This document shows positions 19,405 to 28,402 of a DNA stretch of 64,000 nt, piece by piece. The position numbers and the translations under genes are program-made. Position 1 is the stretch's first letter. Each line of letters opens with the position of its first letter. Source of the DNA: Kingella sp. (in: b-proteobacteria) (lineage in GTDB: Bacteria > Pseudomonadota > Gammaproteobacteria > Burkholderiales > Neisseriaceae); assembly GCF_030527935.1 (NCBI RefSeq), contig NZ_JAUMZV010000008.1, positions 6,019-70,018 on the forward strand. Direction: 5' to 3'. The notes beneath the pieces are model-generated. The model worked only from the letters and a program-made list of their open reading frames with translations, did not search any database and was not told the origin of the DNA.

Positions 19405-20859
19405 TCAGAAAATCTGAAATACAAAGAAAAGCAACGTATGCAAGATAAACAGCGGAATCAAAATGCCAAACGACCACACCATGTAGCCAAAGAAGCTGGG
19501 CATTTTTACTTTGCGCTGCTCGGCGATGGCTTTAACCATAAAGTTCGGCGCGTTGCCGATGTAGCTGAGTGCGCCCATAAACACCGAGCCCATAGACACC
19601 GCCAGCAGGGTGTGAAACAGCTCGCCGCGCATCAGCTCGTGCGGGTTGCCGCCTGCCATGTTGAAAAACACGAGATAGGTTGGGGCGTTGTCCAAGAAGC
19701 CCGATAGCATGCCGCTCATCCAAAAATACATGGCGTTGATGGGCTTGCCTGCAGCATCGTGCACCAGCGAAATCACGCCTGAAAATGCGCCTTTTTCGCC
19801 TGTTTGCAACATGGCGAGCACAGGGGCGATGGTGATGAAGATGCCTGCGAACAGCTTGGCAACTTCGGCGATGGGGTCAAAGTTGAACTCGTTGCCCGCG
19901 CGCACTTGCTTGGGCGTTACCCACAGCGAAATCAGGGCAAGCGCAATCAGGATGGCATCGCGCACCATATTTTGCGGTTCAAGGTGTGCGCCAAGGATTT
20001 CAAAGCCGTGCGATTCGGGCTTCCATAGCCCTGATAACAGCACCGCGCCAATCACGCCCGCCAGCAGCAAGAAGTTGATTTTGCCGTAGATTTTGATGCC
20101 ATCTATAGCGGGAAAGGCAGCTTGAAAATGGGTGTCGGGCGTGGGGTCTTTGGGCAGGATTTCATCGGGCTGGGCGAAATAGCGGCTGTCTAAAATATAG
20201 AACACGGTGAGCAGCACGATGGCACTAATCAGCACGGGCGGGAACATATGCACCACCGTCCAGCCAAAATCTACGCCTTTTAAAAAGCCCAAAAAGAGCG
20301 GTGGGTCGCCCAGCGGGGTTAAGCCGCCGCCGATGTTGGCAACGAGAAAAATAAAGAAGATGACCACATGAACATTATGCTTGCGGTTGTCGTTGGCTTT
20401 GAGCAGCGGACGTATCATCAGCATCGCCGCGCCTGTTGTGCCCATGATGGAAGCCAACGCCGTGCCGATGGCGAGCAGCGCGGTGTTGAGCTTTGCCGAG
20501 CCGTGCAAATTGCCCCACACAAGGATGCCGCCCGAAATGGTATATAAGGCGAGCAGCAGCAGGATAAAGGGGATGTATTCGCCAATGAGCGCGTGGGCGA
20601 TAACGTGCAGGCTTTGGTGTGCGCCAAATGTGAGCGTGAACGGAATCAGAAACAGCAGCGTCCAGCCAAGGGTGATTTTGCCAAAATGATGATGCCAGAT
20701 GTGGGCGAAAAACAAGGGCCCCAGCGCAATGGAAAGCAGAATCAGGGCAAAGGGAATGCCCCATGCAAGGCTTAATTCGGCGGCGTTAAATTCGGCGGCT
20801 TGGGCAAGCGCGGGCGCAAAGAGCGCAAGTAGGGGCGAGATGATTTGGATGGGTTTCAT
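19405..20859 (-). CDS. NhaD-like sodium:proton antiporter
   Basis: A 484-residue inner-membrane transporter with eleven or more membrane segments and a cleavable-looking or first hydrophobic N-terminal segment ending AQAAEF. It belongs to the ion transporter superfamily of NhaD and ArsB; the NIGGGLTPLGDPPLFLGFL loop (about 174-192) and SGFLDNAPTYLVFFN (about 385-399) are the conserved half-helices thought to bind the ion. Sodium export is the likely job, inferred from family. The gene stands alone. A DUS hairpin lies just after the stop. Confidence 0.82.
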   Translation of the reverse strand: MKPIQIISPLLALFAPALAQAAEFNAAELSLAWGIPFALILLSIALGPLFFAHIWHHHFGKITLGWTLLFLIPFTLTFGAHQSLHVIAHALIGEYIPFILLLLALYTISGGILVWGNLHGSAKLNTALLAIGTALASIMGTTGAAMLMIRPLLKANDNRKHNVHVVIFFIFLVANIGGGLTPLGDPPLFLGFLKGVDFGWTVVHMFPPVLISAIVLLTVFYILDSRYFAQPDEILPKDPTPDTHFQAAFPAIDGIKIYGKINFLLLAGVIGAVLLSGLWKPESHGFEILGAHLEPQNMVRDAILIALALISLWVTPKQVRAGNEFNFDPIAEVAKLFAGIFITIAPVLAMLQTGEKGAFSGVISLVHDAAGKPINAMYFWMSGMLSGFLDNAPTYLVFFNMAGGNPHELMRGELFHTLLAVSMGSVFMGALSYIGNAPNFMVKAIAEQRKVKMPSFFGYMVWSFGILIPLFILHTLLFFVFQIF

Positions 20860-21407
20860 GGTTTTCCTGTATTGGGGTGCTGCGATACGCTTGGCTTGGT
20901 TGCTCGTGAAGCGGGGCGTGGAGTGGATGGTTGCGCGAATGGGTTGTGCCGATTGGCGTAAACATCCAACGGGGTAAACAGGGGATGGAGCAAGGGTTTA
21001 CCGCGTGAGAGAACCTGTTCGCCATCCCTGCGTGAGCTGTCCGCTGATGCAGATGGGTTGCAGGGCAAGGTGCAAAACGCAGGCAATAGCGAGACTATGG
21101 TCAAGTTTTGCAATGCCGCCATGCAACCAAGATGCGTGAGCGGCAGCCGTGCAGCGATTTTGAGCAGGTTCTTTAAGCGCAGGAAGTGAGTAAAACGAAT
21201 AAGGCAGCCTGAAAAGCCGCCTTGGTTGAGACGGCTTAATTGTAAAAAATTATTTACGAAAAGTCATCTTTTTGTGGGGATTTTTTGGATTGGGTTAAGA
21301 AATGTTGGAATGGGCTGGCAATCTGGCAAGGGCGTGGTGATGGTTTGCCGCGCTATTTGGGATTTCAGGCTGCCGCGTTTACTCAATAGGCAGCCTGAAA
21401 ACCTAAC

Positions 21408-21495
21408 ATGGAGCGGCGGCGGCTCGCCGCCAAATTGCTTATGAAACATAGCATTACTGGTTTTCCAAAATGTCGGCGAGCCGCCGACGCTCCAT
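21408..21495. repeat. ATGGAGC palindromic repeat, copy 3
   Basis: An 88-bp full-length copy, very close to the reversed copy at 22140-22227: both share the central CTTATGAAACATAGCATTAC segment. Confidence 0.85.
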
Positions 21496-21560
21496 CGGTT
21501 ACAGGTTTTACAAAGGTTGCAGCCTGAAAACAATACGCGCTGTGGCAAACTGTTTTTCTC

Positions 21561-21566
21561 TATAAT
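21561..21566 (+). promoter_or_regulatory. Probable -10 element for the ferredoxin gene
   Basis: A perfect TATAAT 29 bp before the start codon. No strong -35 hexamer is visible. Confidence 0.45.
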
Positions 21567-21594
21567 CCCCCCTTTTGCTTTTCAGGCTGCCGTT

Positions 21595-21879
21595 ATGGTT
21601 AAGGTTACTACGCTGGATACGGAATTTGAATTATTGCCCGATGAATCGCTGCTCGCTGGTTTGGAGCGGACGAATCACGCGGTGGAATATCAATGCCGTA
21701 GCGGCTATTGCGGCTCTTGCAGGGTGAAGTTGCTGGCGGGCAAGGTGTCGTATCGGGAGATGCCGATGGCATATGTGGCGGATGGGGAGATTTTGTCGTG
21801 CTGCTGCGTGTTGGAATCGGATGTGGTGGTGGGGTGTTGTTTGCGGGATGATGGGGCGCGGGATGATGGGGATGATTAG
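21595..21879 (+). CDS. yfaE: YfaE-like [2Fe-2S] ferredoxin
   Basis: A 94-residue plant-type ferredoxin. Cluster ligands are visible in CRSGYCGSC (Cys34, Cys39, Cys42) with the fourth Cys in the CCC at 69-71. Size and sequence fit YfaE, which keeps the di-iron tyrosyl cofactor of class Ia ribonucleotide reductase in working order; no nrdAB genes are in the window, so the role is inferred. The C-terminus is a short Asp/Arg-rich tail. The ATG at 21595 lies directly after a DUS complement. Upstream in-frame codons are read from repeats and were excluded. Confidence 0.78.
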   Translation: MVKVTTLDTEFELLPDESLLAGLERTNHAVEYQCRSGYCGSCRVKLLAGKVSYREMPMAYVADGEILSCCCVLESDVVVGCCLRDDGARDDGDD

Positions 21880-22310
21880 GCAGCCTGAAATGCCATTTAA
21901 CCAATAAAAATCGCTTGGCGCGATACCAAGCGGTTTTTTGTTTTCAGGCTGCCTTGAACTGCGTGCGGGGTAAGGCTACACACCACGCGGCTACGTTTAC
22001 TACGCTGAACTTTGTTTTCAGGCTGCCTTTGGGTTATCGCACACCCAAAGGCAGCCGGAAAAACATTAAACCATCGCCGCCCGCTTCGGTTTGTCTCAAA
22101 TGATTTAAAAACCTGAAACCTTTGCAAAACCTGTAACCGATGGAGCGTCGGCGGCTCGCCGACATTTTGGAAAACCAGTAATGCTATGTTTCATAAGCAA
22201 TTTGGCGACGAGCCGTCGCCGCTCCATTTTAGGTTTCAGGCTGTTGTTGGGGTTTTGCAAAGGTTTCAACCTGTGTTCACCAGTAACCGCTGTGAACACA
22301 GGTTCTAAAA
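21880..22310. other. Repeat-filled intergenic stretch
   Basis: No gene. It has an inverted pair around 21907-21941 with a T-run (CGCTTGG...CCAAGCGGTTTTTTG) that looks like a terminator for the ferredoxin gene, several DUS copies, one reversed ATGGAGC element (22140-22227), and a short inverted repeat AACCTGTGTTCAC/GTGAACACAGGTT (about 22268-22303). Confidence 0.65.
22140..22227. repeat. ATGGAGC palindromic repeat, copy 4 (reversed)
   Basis: An 88-bp copy in opposite orientation to copy 3, with nearly the same central segment, 645 bp away. The pair could fold or recombine across the ferredoxin gene. Confidence 0.85.
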
Positions 22311-23756
22311 CTACGCTTCGCTCCCCCCCACCGTTAGCCCTGCATCAATCCGCAGCGTGGGCTGCCCTACGCCCACGGGCACGCTTTGCCCGTCTTTGCC
22401 GCAGATGCCGATGCCTGTGTCTAAGCGGCTGTCGTTGCCTATCATGGAAACGTGTTTGAGCACTTCGGGACCGTTGCCGATGATGGTTGCGCCTTTAACG
22501 GGGTATTGCAATTTGCCGTTTTCCACCCACCATGCTTCGCTGGCGGAGAAGACGAATTTGCCGCTGGTAATGTCCACTTGCCCACCGCCAAAGTTCACGG
22601 CGTAGATGCCTTTTTGGATGCTGGCGATGATTTCTTCGGCTTCGTGCGTGCCGCTTTGCATAAAGGTGTTGGTCATGCGCGGCATGGGGGCGGATGAATA
22701 GCTTTCGCGCCGTCCGTTGCCTGTGATGCTTGTGCCCATTAGGCGGGCGTTGGTTTCGTCTTGCATATAGCCTGTTAGGATGCCGTCTTCAATCAACACG
22801 GTGCGGCGGGTTTCGTTGCCTTCATCGTCGATATTCAGGCTGCCTCGGCGGTCGGCGATGTTGCCTTGGTCAATCACGGTTACGCCTTGGGCGGCAACGC
22901 GCTGCCCGATGAGCCCTGAAAACGCGCTGGTTTGCTTGCGGTTGAAGTCGCCCTCCAAGCCATGCCCTACGGCTTCGTGCAGCAGCACGCCTGGCCAGCC
23001 GCTGCCGAGCACCACGGTCATCGCGCCTGCGGGGGCGGGGCGGGATTCTAGGTTGGTTAGGGCTTGCTGCACGGCGTGGTTCACATATTCTTGGATTTTG
23101 CTGTCGTTGAAATAGGCTAAATCAAAGCGTCCGCCACCGCCTGCGCTGCCTTGTTCGCGCCGCTCGCCTTGTTTGGCAATCACGGTGAGACTTAATCGCA
23201 CCAGCGGGCGGATGTCGGCGGCGTGTTTGCCGTCTAGCCGCGCGATGTAAACCATATCGTGCTCGCAGGTTAGCCCCGCCATCACTTGCACGATGCGCGG
23301 GTCGGCGGCGCGGGCAAGCGTTTCTACTTTTTGCAGCAGGGCAACTTTTTGCGGCGAATCCAGCGTAGCAATCGGGTCAAACGCGCCGTGCACGCTGGGG
23401 CAGCCTGAAACGGCGTTGGGCACGCGCACGGGCGTTTGGTTGCCCGCTTCGCCAATCACGCGCACGGCTTGGGCGGCGCGGCGCACGGCATCATCGGTTA
23501 GGCTATCGGCGTAGGCAAAGGCGGTTTTTTCGCCCGACACGGCGCGCACGCCTACGCCTTGGTTAATCTGATAACTGCCTGATTTTACAATACCTTCGTC
23601 TAAATGCCAGCTTTCAAAGGCAGTGCGCTGGCAGTAAATATCGGCGTAGTCCATATGGTGCGCGCCGATAAGCGACAGAGATTGCGCCAGCGTTTCGGCG
23701 GAAAGATGGTTGGCATGAAGCAGATTTTGCGCGACGGTTTGGGGGATGGATTGCAT
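22311..23756 (-). CDS. tldD: Metalloprotease TldD
   Basis: The zinc protease subunit of the TldD/TldE (PmbA) complex, which degrades unfolded or leader peptides and matures some modified peptides. The 481-residue protein carries the metal-binding motif HEAVGHGLEGD (about 257-267). The N-terminal region and the glycine-rich C-terminal domain (GICGKDGQSVPVGVGQPTLR) are typical. Its partner gene tldE is not in the window, which is common. Confidence 0.95.
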   Translation of the reverse strand: MQSIPQTVAQNLLHANHLSAETLAQSLSLIGAHHMDYADIYCQRTAFESWHLDEGIVKSGSYQINQGVGVRAVSGEKTAFAYADSLTDDAVRRAAQAVRVIGEAGNQTPVRVPNAVSGCPSVHGAFDPIATLDSPQKVALLQKVETLARAADPRIVQVMAGLTCEHDMVYIARLDGKHAADIRPLVRLSLTVIAKQGERREQGSAGGGGRFDLAYFNDSKIQEYVNHAVQQALTNLESRPAPAGAMTVVLGSGWPGVLLHEAVGHGLEGDFNRKQTSAFSGLIGQRVAAQGVTVIDQGNIADRRGSLNIDDEGNETRRTVLIEDGILTGYMQDETNARLMGTSITGNGRRESYSSAPMPRMTNTFMQSGTHEAEEIIASIQKGIYAVNFGGGQVDITSGKFVFSASEAWWVENGKLQYPVKGATIIGNGPEVLKHVSMIGNDSRLDTGIGICGKDGQSVPVGVGQPTLRIDAGLTVGGSEA

Positions 23757-24348
23757 GGTTTTCAGGCTGCCTAATCAATAAAAAGAAGTGGATTATACTG
23801 GAAATTGGGGGTGGATTTTAGGGGGCGCGCGTGGCGTGTTTGCTTGGTTAGGCAGCCTGAAAAACAAAAACCGCTTGCTGTTCAGCCAAACAGTTTTTGC
23901 TGGATGGATTGGGTTTCAGGCTGCATCCATCATCCGCGCAGTTTGAAACAGAGCATGGCGTATCGCCGCCATACCCACTCTTTTCCATTGCTGTGGCGCA
24001 AGCGTTTCAGGCTGCCTTTGGGCATGGCAAAAGCAGCCTGAAAAGCAAAACCGCTTGCTGTTGAGCCAAACGGTTTTTTGTTGGATGGATTTTCAGGCTG
24101 CTTTTGGCATGGGAATACGATTAGGCAGCCTGAAACCCAAAATGGAGCGGCGACAGCTCGTCGCCAACACTTCAAACACCGCATGACTGATTTGCCAAGA
24201 TGTCGGCGAGCCGCCGACGCTCCATCGGTTGCGGGTTTGGCAAAGGTTTCAGGCTGCCTTGTTATCATCCAATAGGCAGCCTGAAAAATGGTTTTGGTGT
24301 AGCGCAGACGGTTTTTGCGAGACAGATTGGGTTTCAGGCTGCCTAACT
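23757..24348. other. Repeat-filled stretch left of the R-M island
   Basis: No gene. It has two copies of a unit of the form AAACCGCTTGCTGTT...GGTTTTT...GGATGGATT followed by DUS (23868-23930 and 24040-24108), several other DUS copies and one ATGGAGC element (24142-24225). Its last 80 bp (24270-24348) match 34750-34835, on the other side of the island. Confidence 0.7.
24142..24225. repeat. ATGGAGC palindromic repeat, copy 5
   Basis: An 84-bp copy whose central segment differs from copies 3 and 4. It lies 124 bp from the left IS481 copy. Confidence 0.8.
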
Positions 24349-25224
24349 TGTAGAAACCAGTAGCGTTGTTTACAGTATTTCCAGGAGAATACTGACATGA
24401 ACATGCACAAAAACACCCGGCTCACCCCGCACCACCGCCAAGCCATTTGGACAGCATACACACAGGAGAAGGAGAGCGTCACCTCCCTGGCTCGTCGTTA
24501 CCAAGTCAGCCGCGTCACCATCTACCGCGCACTTAAAGCCGCAAGGGGCAGGCTGCCCAAACCCCAAACCAGCACCAACAACCGTTTCAAACAGGCAAAG
24601 TACGGAATGAAACGCCTGGCCAAGGTAGAACGCAGTATTCAGGAAAAACTCAAAAAGCAGGCCAAACGCTACAACAAGTCCTATCCCGGCGAAATGGTGC
24701 ACGTCGATACCAAACGGCTGCCGCTGCTCAAAGGGCAGAAAGCCACCGATAAGCGGGATTACCTGTTTGTCGCCATTGATGATTTCTCAAGAGAGCTGTA
24801 CGCCGCCATCCTGCCGGACAAAACCGCAGACAGTGCGGCCAAGTTCCTAACGGAACAAGTCATCGAACCCTGCCCCTATTTGATCGAGTGCGTGTATTCG
24901 GACAACGGCAGCGAATATAAAGGCGGGGCAAGTCATGCTTTCGGCACTGCCTGTTATGAAAACGGCATCAATCAAAAGTTTACCTGTCCTGCCCGTCCGC
25001 AGACCAACGGTAAAGCCGAGAGGGTTATTCGAACGATTATGGAAATGTGGCACGAAAAGCAGAGTTTTGACAGTCCGGAACACCGGCAAAAGGAGCTGTG
25101 CCGATTCGTGAACTTTTATAACACCGTGAAGCCGCACGGCAGCTTGGACGGCGATACGCCGTTTGAGGTCTTGCAGGCTTACTTTTCCCAACCTGTGGTG
25201 TAAACAACGCGGTTATTTTCTACA
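24349..25224 (+). mobile_element. IS481-family insertion sequence, left copy
   Basis: An 876-bp element. The left end TGTAGAAACC and right end TTTTCTACA form imperfect inverted repeats: 26 bases at each tip, of which the outer 8 and inner 12 match. It contains one transposase gene. I see no target duplication directly around this copy. A second copy in the same orientation lies at 33315-34410, so the two bound a 10,062-bp unit. Confidence 0.88.
24397..25203 (+). CDS. IS481-family transposase (left copy)
   Basis: A 268-residue DDE transposase with an N-terminal helix-turn-helix (SLARRYQVSRVTIYRAL, about 29-45) and an rve integrase core. The catalytic acidic residues are visible in MVHVDTKRLP (first Asp), VYSDNGSEY (second Asp) and NGKAERVIRTI (Glu). 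The AGGAGAATACTGACATG upstream gives a good ribosome site, and the frame is intact, so the element may be active. Confidence 0.92.
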   Translation: MNMHKNTRLTPHHRQAIWTAYTQEKESVTSLARRYQVSRVTIYRALKAARGRLPKPQTSTNNRFKQAKYGMKRLAKVERSIQEKLKKQAKRYNKSYPGEMVHVDTKRLPLLKGQKATDKRDYLFVAIDDFSRELYAAILPDKTADSAAKFLTEQVIEPCPYLIECVYSDNGSEYKGGASHAFGTACYENGINQKFTCPARPQTNGKAERVIRTIMEMWHEKQSFDSPEHRQKELCRFVNFYNTVKPHGSLDGDTPFEVLQAYFSQPVV

Positions 25225-25304
25225 GCATCTACGTCAGCCGATTACAAAACTCAAAACTTTTATTTTAAATTATCAATGTAGTAATGGTGCTGCCTGAGAG
25301 GGAT

Positions 25305-25313
25305 TGATATAAT
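25305..25313 (+). promoter_or_regulatory. Extended -10 promoter for hsdR
   Basis: TGATATAAT is an extended -10 element 36 bp before hsdR. The -35 position is weak, as is usual for extended -10 promoters. An AGGAGA ribosome site precedes the hsdR ATG. Confidence 0.55.
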
Positions 25314-25348
25314 TTTCGACTTGTGAAGAATAGCCAGGAGAAGTCTGA

Positions 25349-28300
25349 ATGTCCCAAATCCACAACGAAAATTCCCGCGTCAAAATCCCCGCCATTTTGC
25401 ATCTGATGCGCTTGGGCTACGATTACCTCTCGCTCAAAAACGAAAATTGGGATAAACCAACCAACATCTTTCCCGAAATCTTTATAGAAAGCCTCTGCCG
25501 CATCAATCCCGATTTATCGCCGGACGATGCGCACCGTTTGCTGACGGATATCAGCATTGAATTAGATAACGAAGACTTGGGGCAAGACTTTTACAAACGC
25601 CTCACCAATCAATCCGGCGGCAAGAAACTGATCGACTTCCAAAATTTCAATAACAACAGTTTCCACGTTGTAACCGAATTGCCCTGCATTAACGGCGATG
25701 AAGAATTCCGCCCCGACATTACCCTGCTGGTAAACGGCATGCCTTTAGTCTTTATCGAAGTCAAAAAGCCCAACAACAAAGGCGGCATCGGCGAAGAGCG
25801 GGAGCGCATGGGCAAACGCGCGAAAAATCCCAAATTCCGCCGTTTTATCAACATCACCCAATTCATGATTTTTTCCAACAACATGGAATACGACGACGGT
25901 GCAACCGAGGCGGCGCAAGGTGCGTTTTACGCTTCGCCTGCTTACGGCAAGCCCGTGTTTAACTACTTCCGCGAAGAGCATAAATTAAACCTTGCCGAAT
26001 TATTGAACACGCTTTCAGACGACCTGGAAAACAACGTTCTGCAAGACAATAATCTGCCCGTTATCAAACACAGCCCCGAATTTATCAGCAACAAATCGTC
26101 CGATACGCCGACCAACCGCATCCTGACTTCGCTGCTTTGCCGCGAGCGCCTCGCTTTTCTTCTGCAACATGGGCTGACGTACGTTAAAAGTAACCAAGGC
26201 GCGCCGCAAAAACACATCATGCGCTATCCGCAGCTATTTGCCACCCTTGCCATCGAAAAACATTTATCAAACTGCGGCAAAAAAGGCGTGATTTGGCATA
26301 CCCAAGGCTCCGGCAAAACCGCGCTTGCCTATTACAACACCCGCTACCTGACCCACTATTACGCCAAACAGGGCATCGAGCCGAAATTCTATTTCATCGT
26401 GGACAGGCTCGATTTATTGAAACAAGCGCAGCGGGAATTTACCGCCCGCGACTTAATCGTCCATACCATCGACAGCCGCGAAGCCTTTGCTGCCGACATC
26501 AAATCCGCCCAAACCCTGCACAACCACGCAGGCAAGGCGGAAATCACTGTCGTCAACATCCAAAAATTCAAAGACGACCCCGATGTCGTCGCCCGTAACG
26601 ACTACGACCTCGCCATCCAGCGCGTCTATTTTCTCGACGAAGTACACCGCAGCTACAACCCCAAAGGCTCGTTTCTTGCCAACCTCAACCAGTCCGACGT
26701 AAACGCCGTCAAAATCGGGTTGACCGGCACGCCGCTTATCGGCGTAACCGCAGGCAACGTTAATACCCGCGAGCTCTTCGGCGACTACATCCATAAATAC
26801 TATTACAACGCCTCCATCGCCGACGGCTACACCCTGCGCCTGATTCGCGAGGCCATCAGCAGCCAATACAAAGCCGAATTGCAGGCTGCATTGGCGCAGC
26901 TTGAAGTCGAAAAAGGCAGCTTTGACCGCAAAGAAATCTACGCCCATCCGCACTTCGTCCGCCCGATGCTTGATTACATCTTGGACGACTTCGCCAAATT
27001 CAGAAAAACCAACCAAGACGAAAGCCTAGGCGCCATGGTCGTTTGTGACAGCGCAGAACAGGCACGCCAGCTTTTTGAGCATTTTCAGACGGCCTCAGAT
27101 CATAATTTCACCGCCGCGCTGATATTGCACGACGTCGGCACAAAGGACGAACGCGACCAATGGGTCAAAGATTTCAAAGCGGGCAAAATCGACATCTTGT
27201 TTGTGTACAACATGCTTTTGACCGGCTTTGATGCGCCGCGCCTGAAAAAGCTCTATTTGGGCAGACTAATCAAAGCCCATAACCTTTTACAAACCCTGAC
27301 CCGCGTCAACCGCACCTACAAATCTTACCGTTACGGCTATGTTGTCGATTTTGCCGACATCGAGCGCGAATTTGACAAAACCAACCGCGCCTATTGGGAC
27401 GAACTTTCTAACGAATTGGGCGACGAAATCGGCAGTTACAGCCAGCTATTCAAAACGGCAGAAGAAATCGAACAGGAAATTGCAGACATTAAAAACGCCC
27501 TGTTTGATTTCGATACCGAAAACGCCGAAGAATTTTGCCGCCAAATCAGCCAAATAGAAGACAAAAAACAGCTTCTAGCCCTAAAAAAAGCCCTGCAAAC
27601 CGCCAAAGAGCTATACAACGCTCTGCGTCTGCAAGGCAGCCACGAATTTCTTGTGCATCTGGATTTTGACAAACTCAATCTCCTGTACCGCGAAACCGCC
27701 GCCCGTCTGGATACCTTAAACCTTGCCGAAAAATTGCAGCAAGGCGACACCGCCCATTTGCTCAATGAAGCGCTGGAAGACGTTTACTTCCAATTCGTCA
27801 AAATCGGCGAAGCCGAACTCAAACTTGCCGACGATTTGAAAGACATCATGCGCAAAGTCCGCGAAGGACTGGCGGGCAACTTCGACCAAGACGACCCCGA
27901 ATACATCAGCCTGCGCGAAGAACTGGAACGCATCTTCAAGAAAAAGAACCTCGCCGAAGTTGGGCAGGAAGAAATGCAGGCAAACATCGCCACACTCGAA
28001 ACCGTCTATGCTCAAATCAAAGAGCTGAACCGCCAAAACGACCTCTTGCGGCATAAATACGGCGGCGACGCCAAATATGCCCGCATCCACAAACGTCTGC
28101 GCGAAAACCCTGCTCTCTACGGCGACAAACTCAAAGTCTTTAACGCGCTAAACGGTGTAAAAACCGATGCCGACCAAAAAGTGCTGGATATGGAGCAGAT
28201 TTTGGACAATCAAAATTACTTTGAAAAACAAATGCAGGGCATCGTATTAAAACGCTTTAGAACGGAACAGCAATTTCCTGTTCAACCCGCCGACATCCAA

Positions 28301-28354
28301 GCCATCAACCGCCTATTGGTGCGGGAGTATTTAAAAGAAAGCGGGCGGATTTAA
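25349..28354 (+). CDS. hsdR: Type I restriction enzyme, R (endonuclease/translocase) subunit
   Basis: The motor and nuclease subunit of a type I restriction-modification complex; it pulls DNA and cuts unmodified invaders. The 1001 residues contain a PD-(D/E)xK nuclease (Asp123, Glu137, Lys139 in RPDITLL and FIEVKK), a helicase Walker A motif GSGKT (320-324), a DEVH box (430-433) and a long helical C-terminus. The frame is intact. The 12-mer AGGCCGTCTGAA, a Neisseria DUS dialect, lies on the complement at 27084-27095, where it encodes HFQTAS. Probably first gene of the hsd operon. Confidence 0.96.
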   Translation: MSQIHNENSRVKIPAILHLMRLGYDYLSLKNENWDKPTNIFPEIFIESLCRINPDLSPDDAHRLLTDISIELDNEDLGQDFYKRLTNQSGGKKLIDFQNFNNNSFHVVTELPCINGDEEFRPDITLLVNGMPLVFIEVKKPNNKGGIGEERERMGKRAKNPKFRRFINITQFMIFSNNMEYDDGATEAAQGAFYASPAYGKPVFNYFREEHKLNLAELLNTLSDDLENNVLQDNNLPVIKHSPEFISNKSSDTPTNRILTSLLCRERLAFLLQHGLTYVKSNQGAPQKHIMRYPQLFATLAIEKHLSNCGKKGVIWHTQGSGKTALAYYNTRYLTHYYAKQGIEPKFYFIVDRLDLLKQAQREFTARDLIVHTIDSREAFAADIKSAQTLHNHAGKAEITVVNIQKFKDDPDVVARNDYDLAIQRVYFLDEVHRSYNPKGSFLANLNQSDVNAVKIGLTGTPLIGVTAGNVNTRELFGDYIHKYYYNASIADGYTLRLIREAISSQYKAELQAALAQLEVEKGSFDRKEIYAHPHFVRPMLDYILDDFAKFRKTNQDESLGAMVVCDSAEQARQLFEHFQTASDHNFTAALILHDVGTKDERDQWVKDFKAGKIDILFVYNMLLTGFDAPRLKKLYLGRLIKAHNLLQTLTRVNRTYKSYRYGYVVDFADIEREFDKTNRAYWDELSNELGDEIGSYSQLFKTAEEIEQEIADIKNALFDFDTENAEEFCRQISQIEDKKQLLALKKALQTAKELYNALRLQGSHEFLVHLDFDKLNLLYRETAARLDTLNLAEKLQQGDTAHLLNEALEDVYFQFVKIGEAELKLADDLKDIMRKVREGLAGNFDQDDPEYISLREELERIFKKKNLAEVGQEEMQANIATLETVYAQIKELNRQNDLLRHKYGGDAKYARIHKRLRENPALYGDKLKVFNALNGVKTDADQKVLDMEQILDNQNYFEKQMQGIVLKRFRTEQQFPVQPADIQAINRLLVREYLKESGRI

Positions 28355-28364
28355 GGAGTAGATT

Positions 28365-28376
28365 TTCAGGCAGCCT
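28365..28376 (-). repeat. DUS variant AGGCTGCCTGAA between hsdR and rhuM
   Basis: The complement reads AGGCTGCCTGAA, which I recall as the Simonsiella dialect. It is the only DUS in the island related to the local type, and it differs from it by one base in the 10-mer core. The same 12-mer occurs outside the island near 9532 and 60125. Confidence 0.6.
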
Positions 28377-28402
28377 TAACCATTTATAAATACAGGAAAG
28401 CT

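Larger units (their letters stand above)
20860..21594. other. Long intergenic stretch before the ferredoxin gene
   Basis: About 735 bp in which I find no convincing gene or RNA. The half nearest the antiporter is unique sequence. The other half has a small GC hairpin (AGCCGCCTTGG...GACGGCTT, about 21215-21237), an inverted DUS pair (21363-21402) and an ATGGAGC palindromic element (21408-21495). Confidence 0.55.

Noticed and set aside
20860..21200. Possible decayed gene upstream of the NhaD-like antiporter
   Set aside because: Frames here are short, without recognisable residues or ribosome sites, and overlap in both directions.
27084..27095. DUS in hsdR and hsdM as disrupting insertions
   Set aside because: Both are in frame in intact genes and encode ordinary residues (HFQTAS and SGRLKK).
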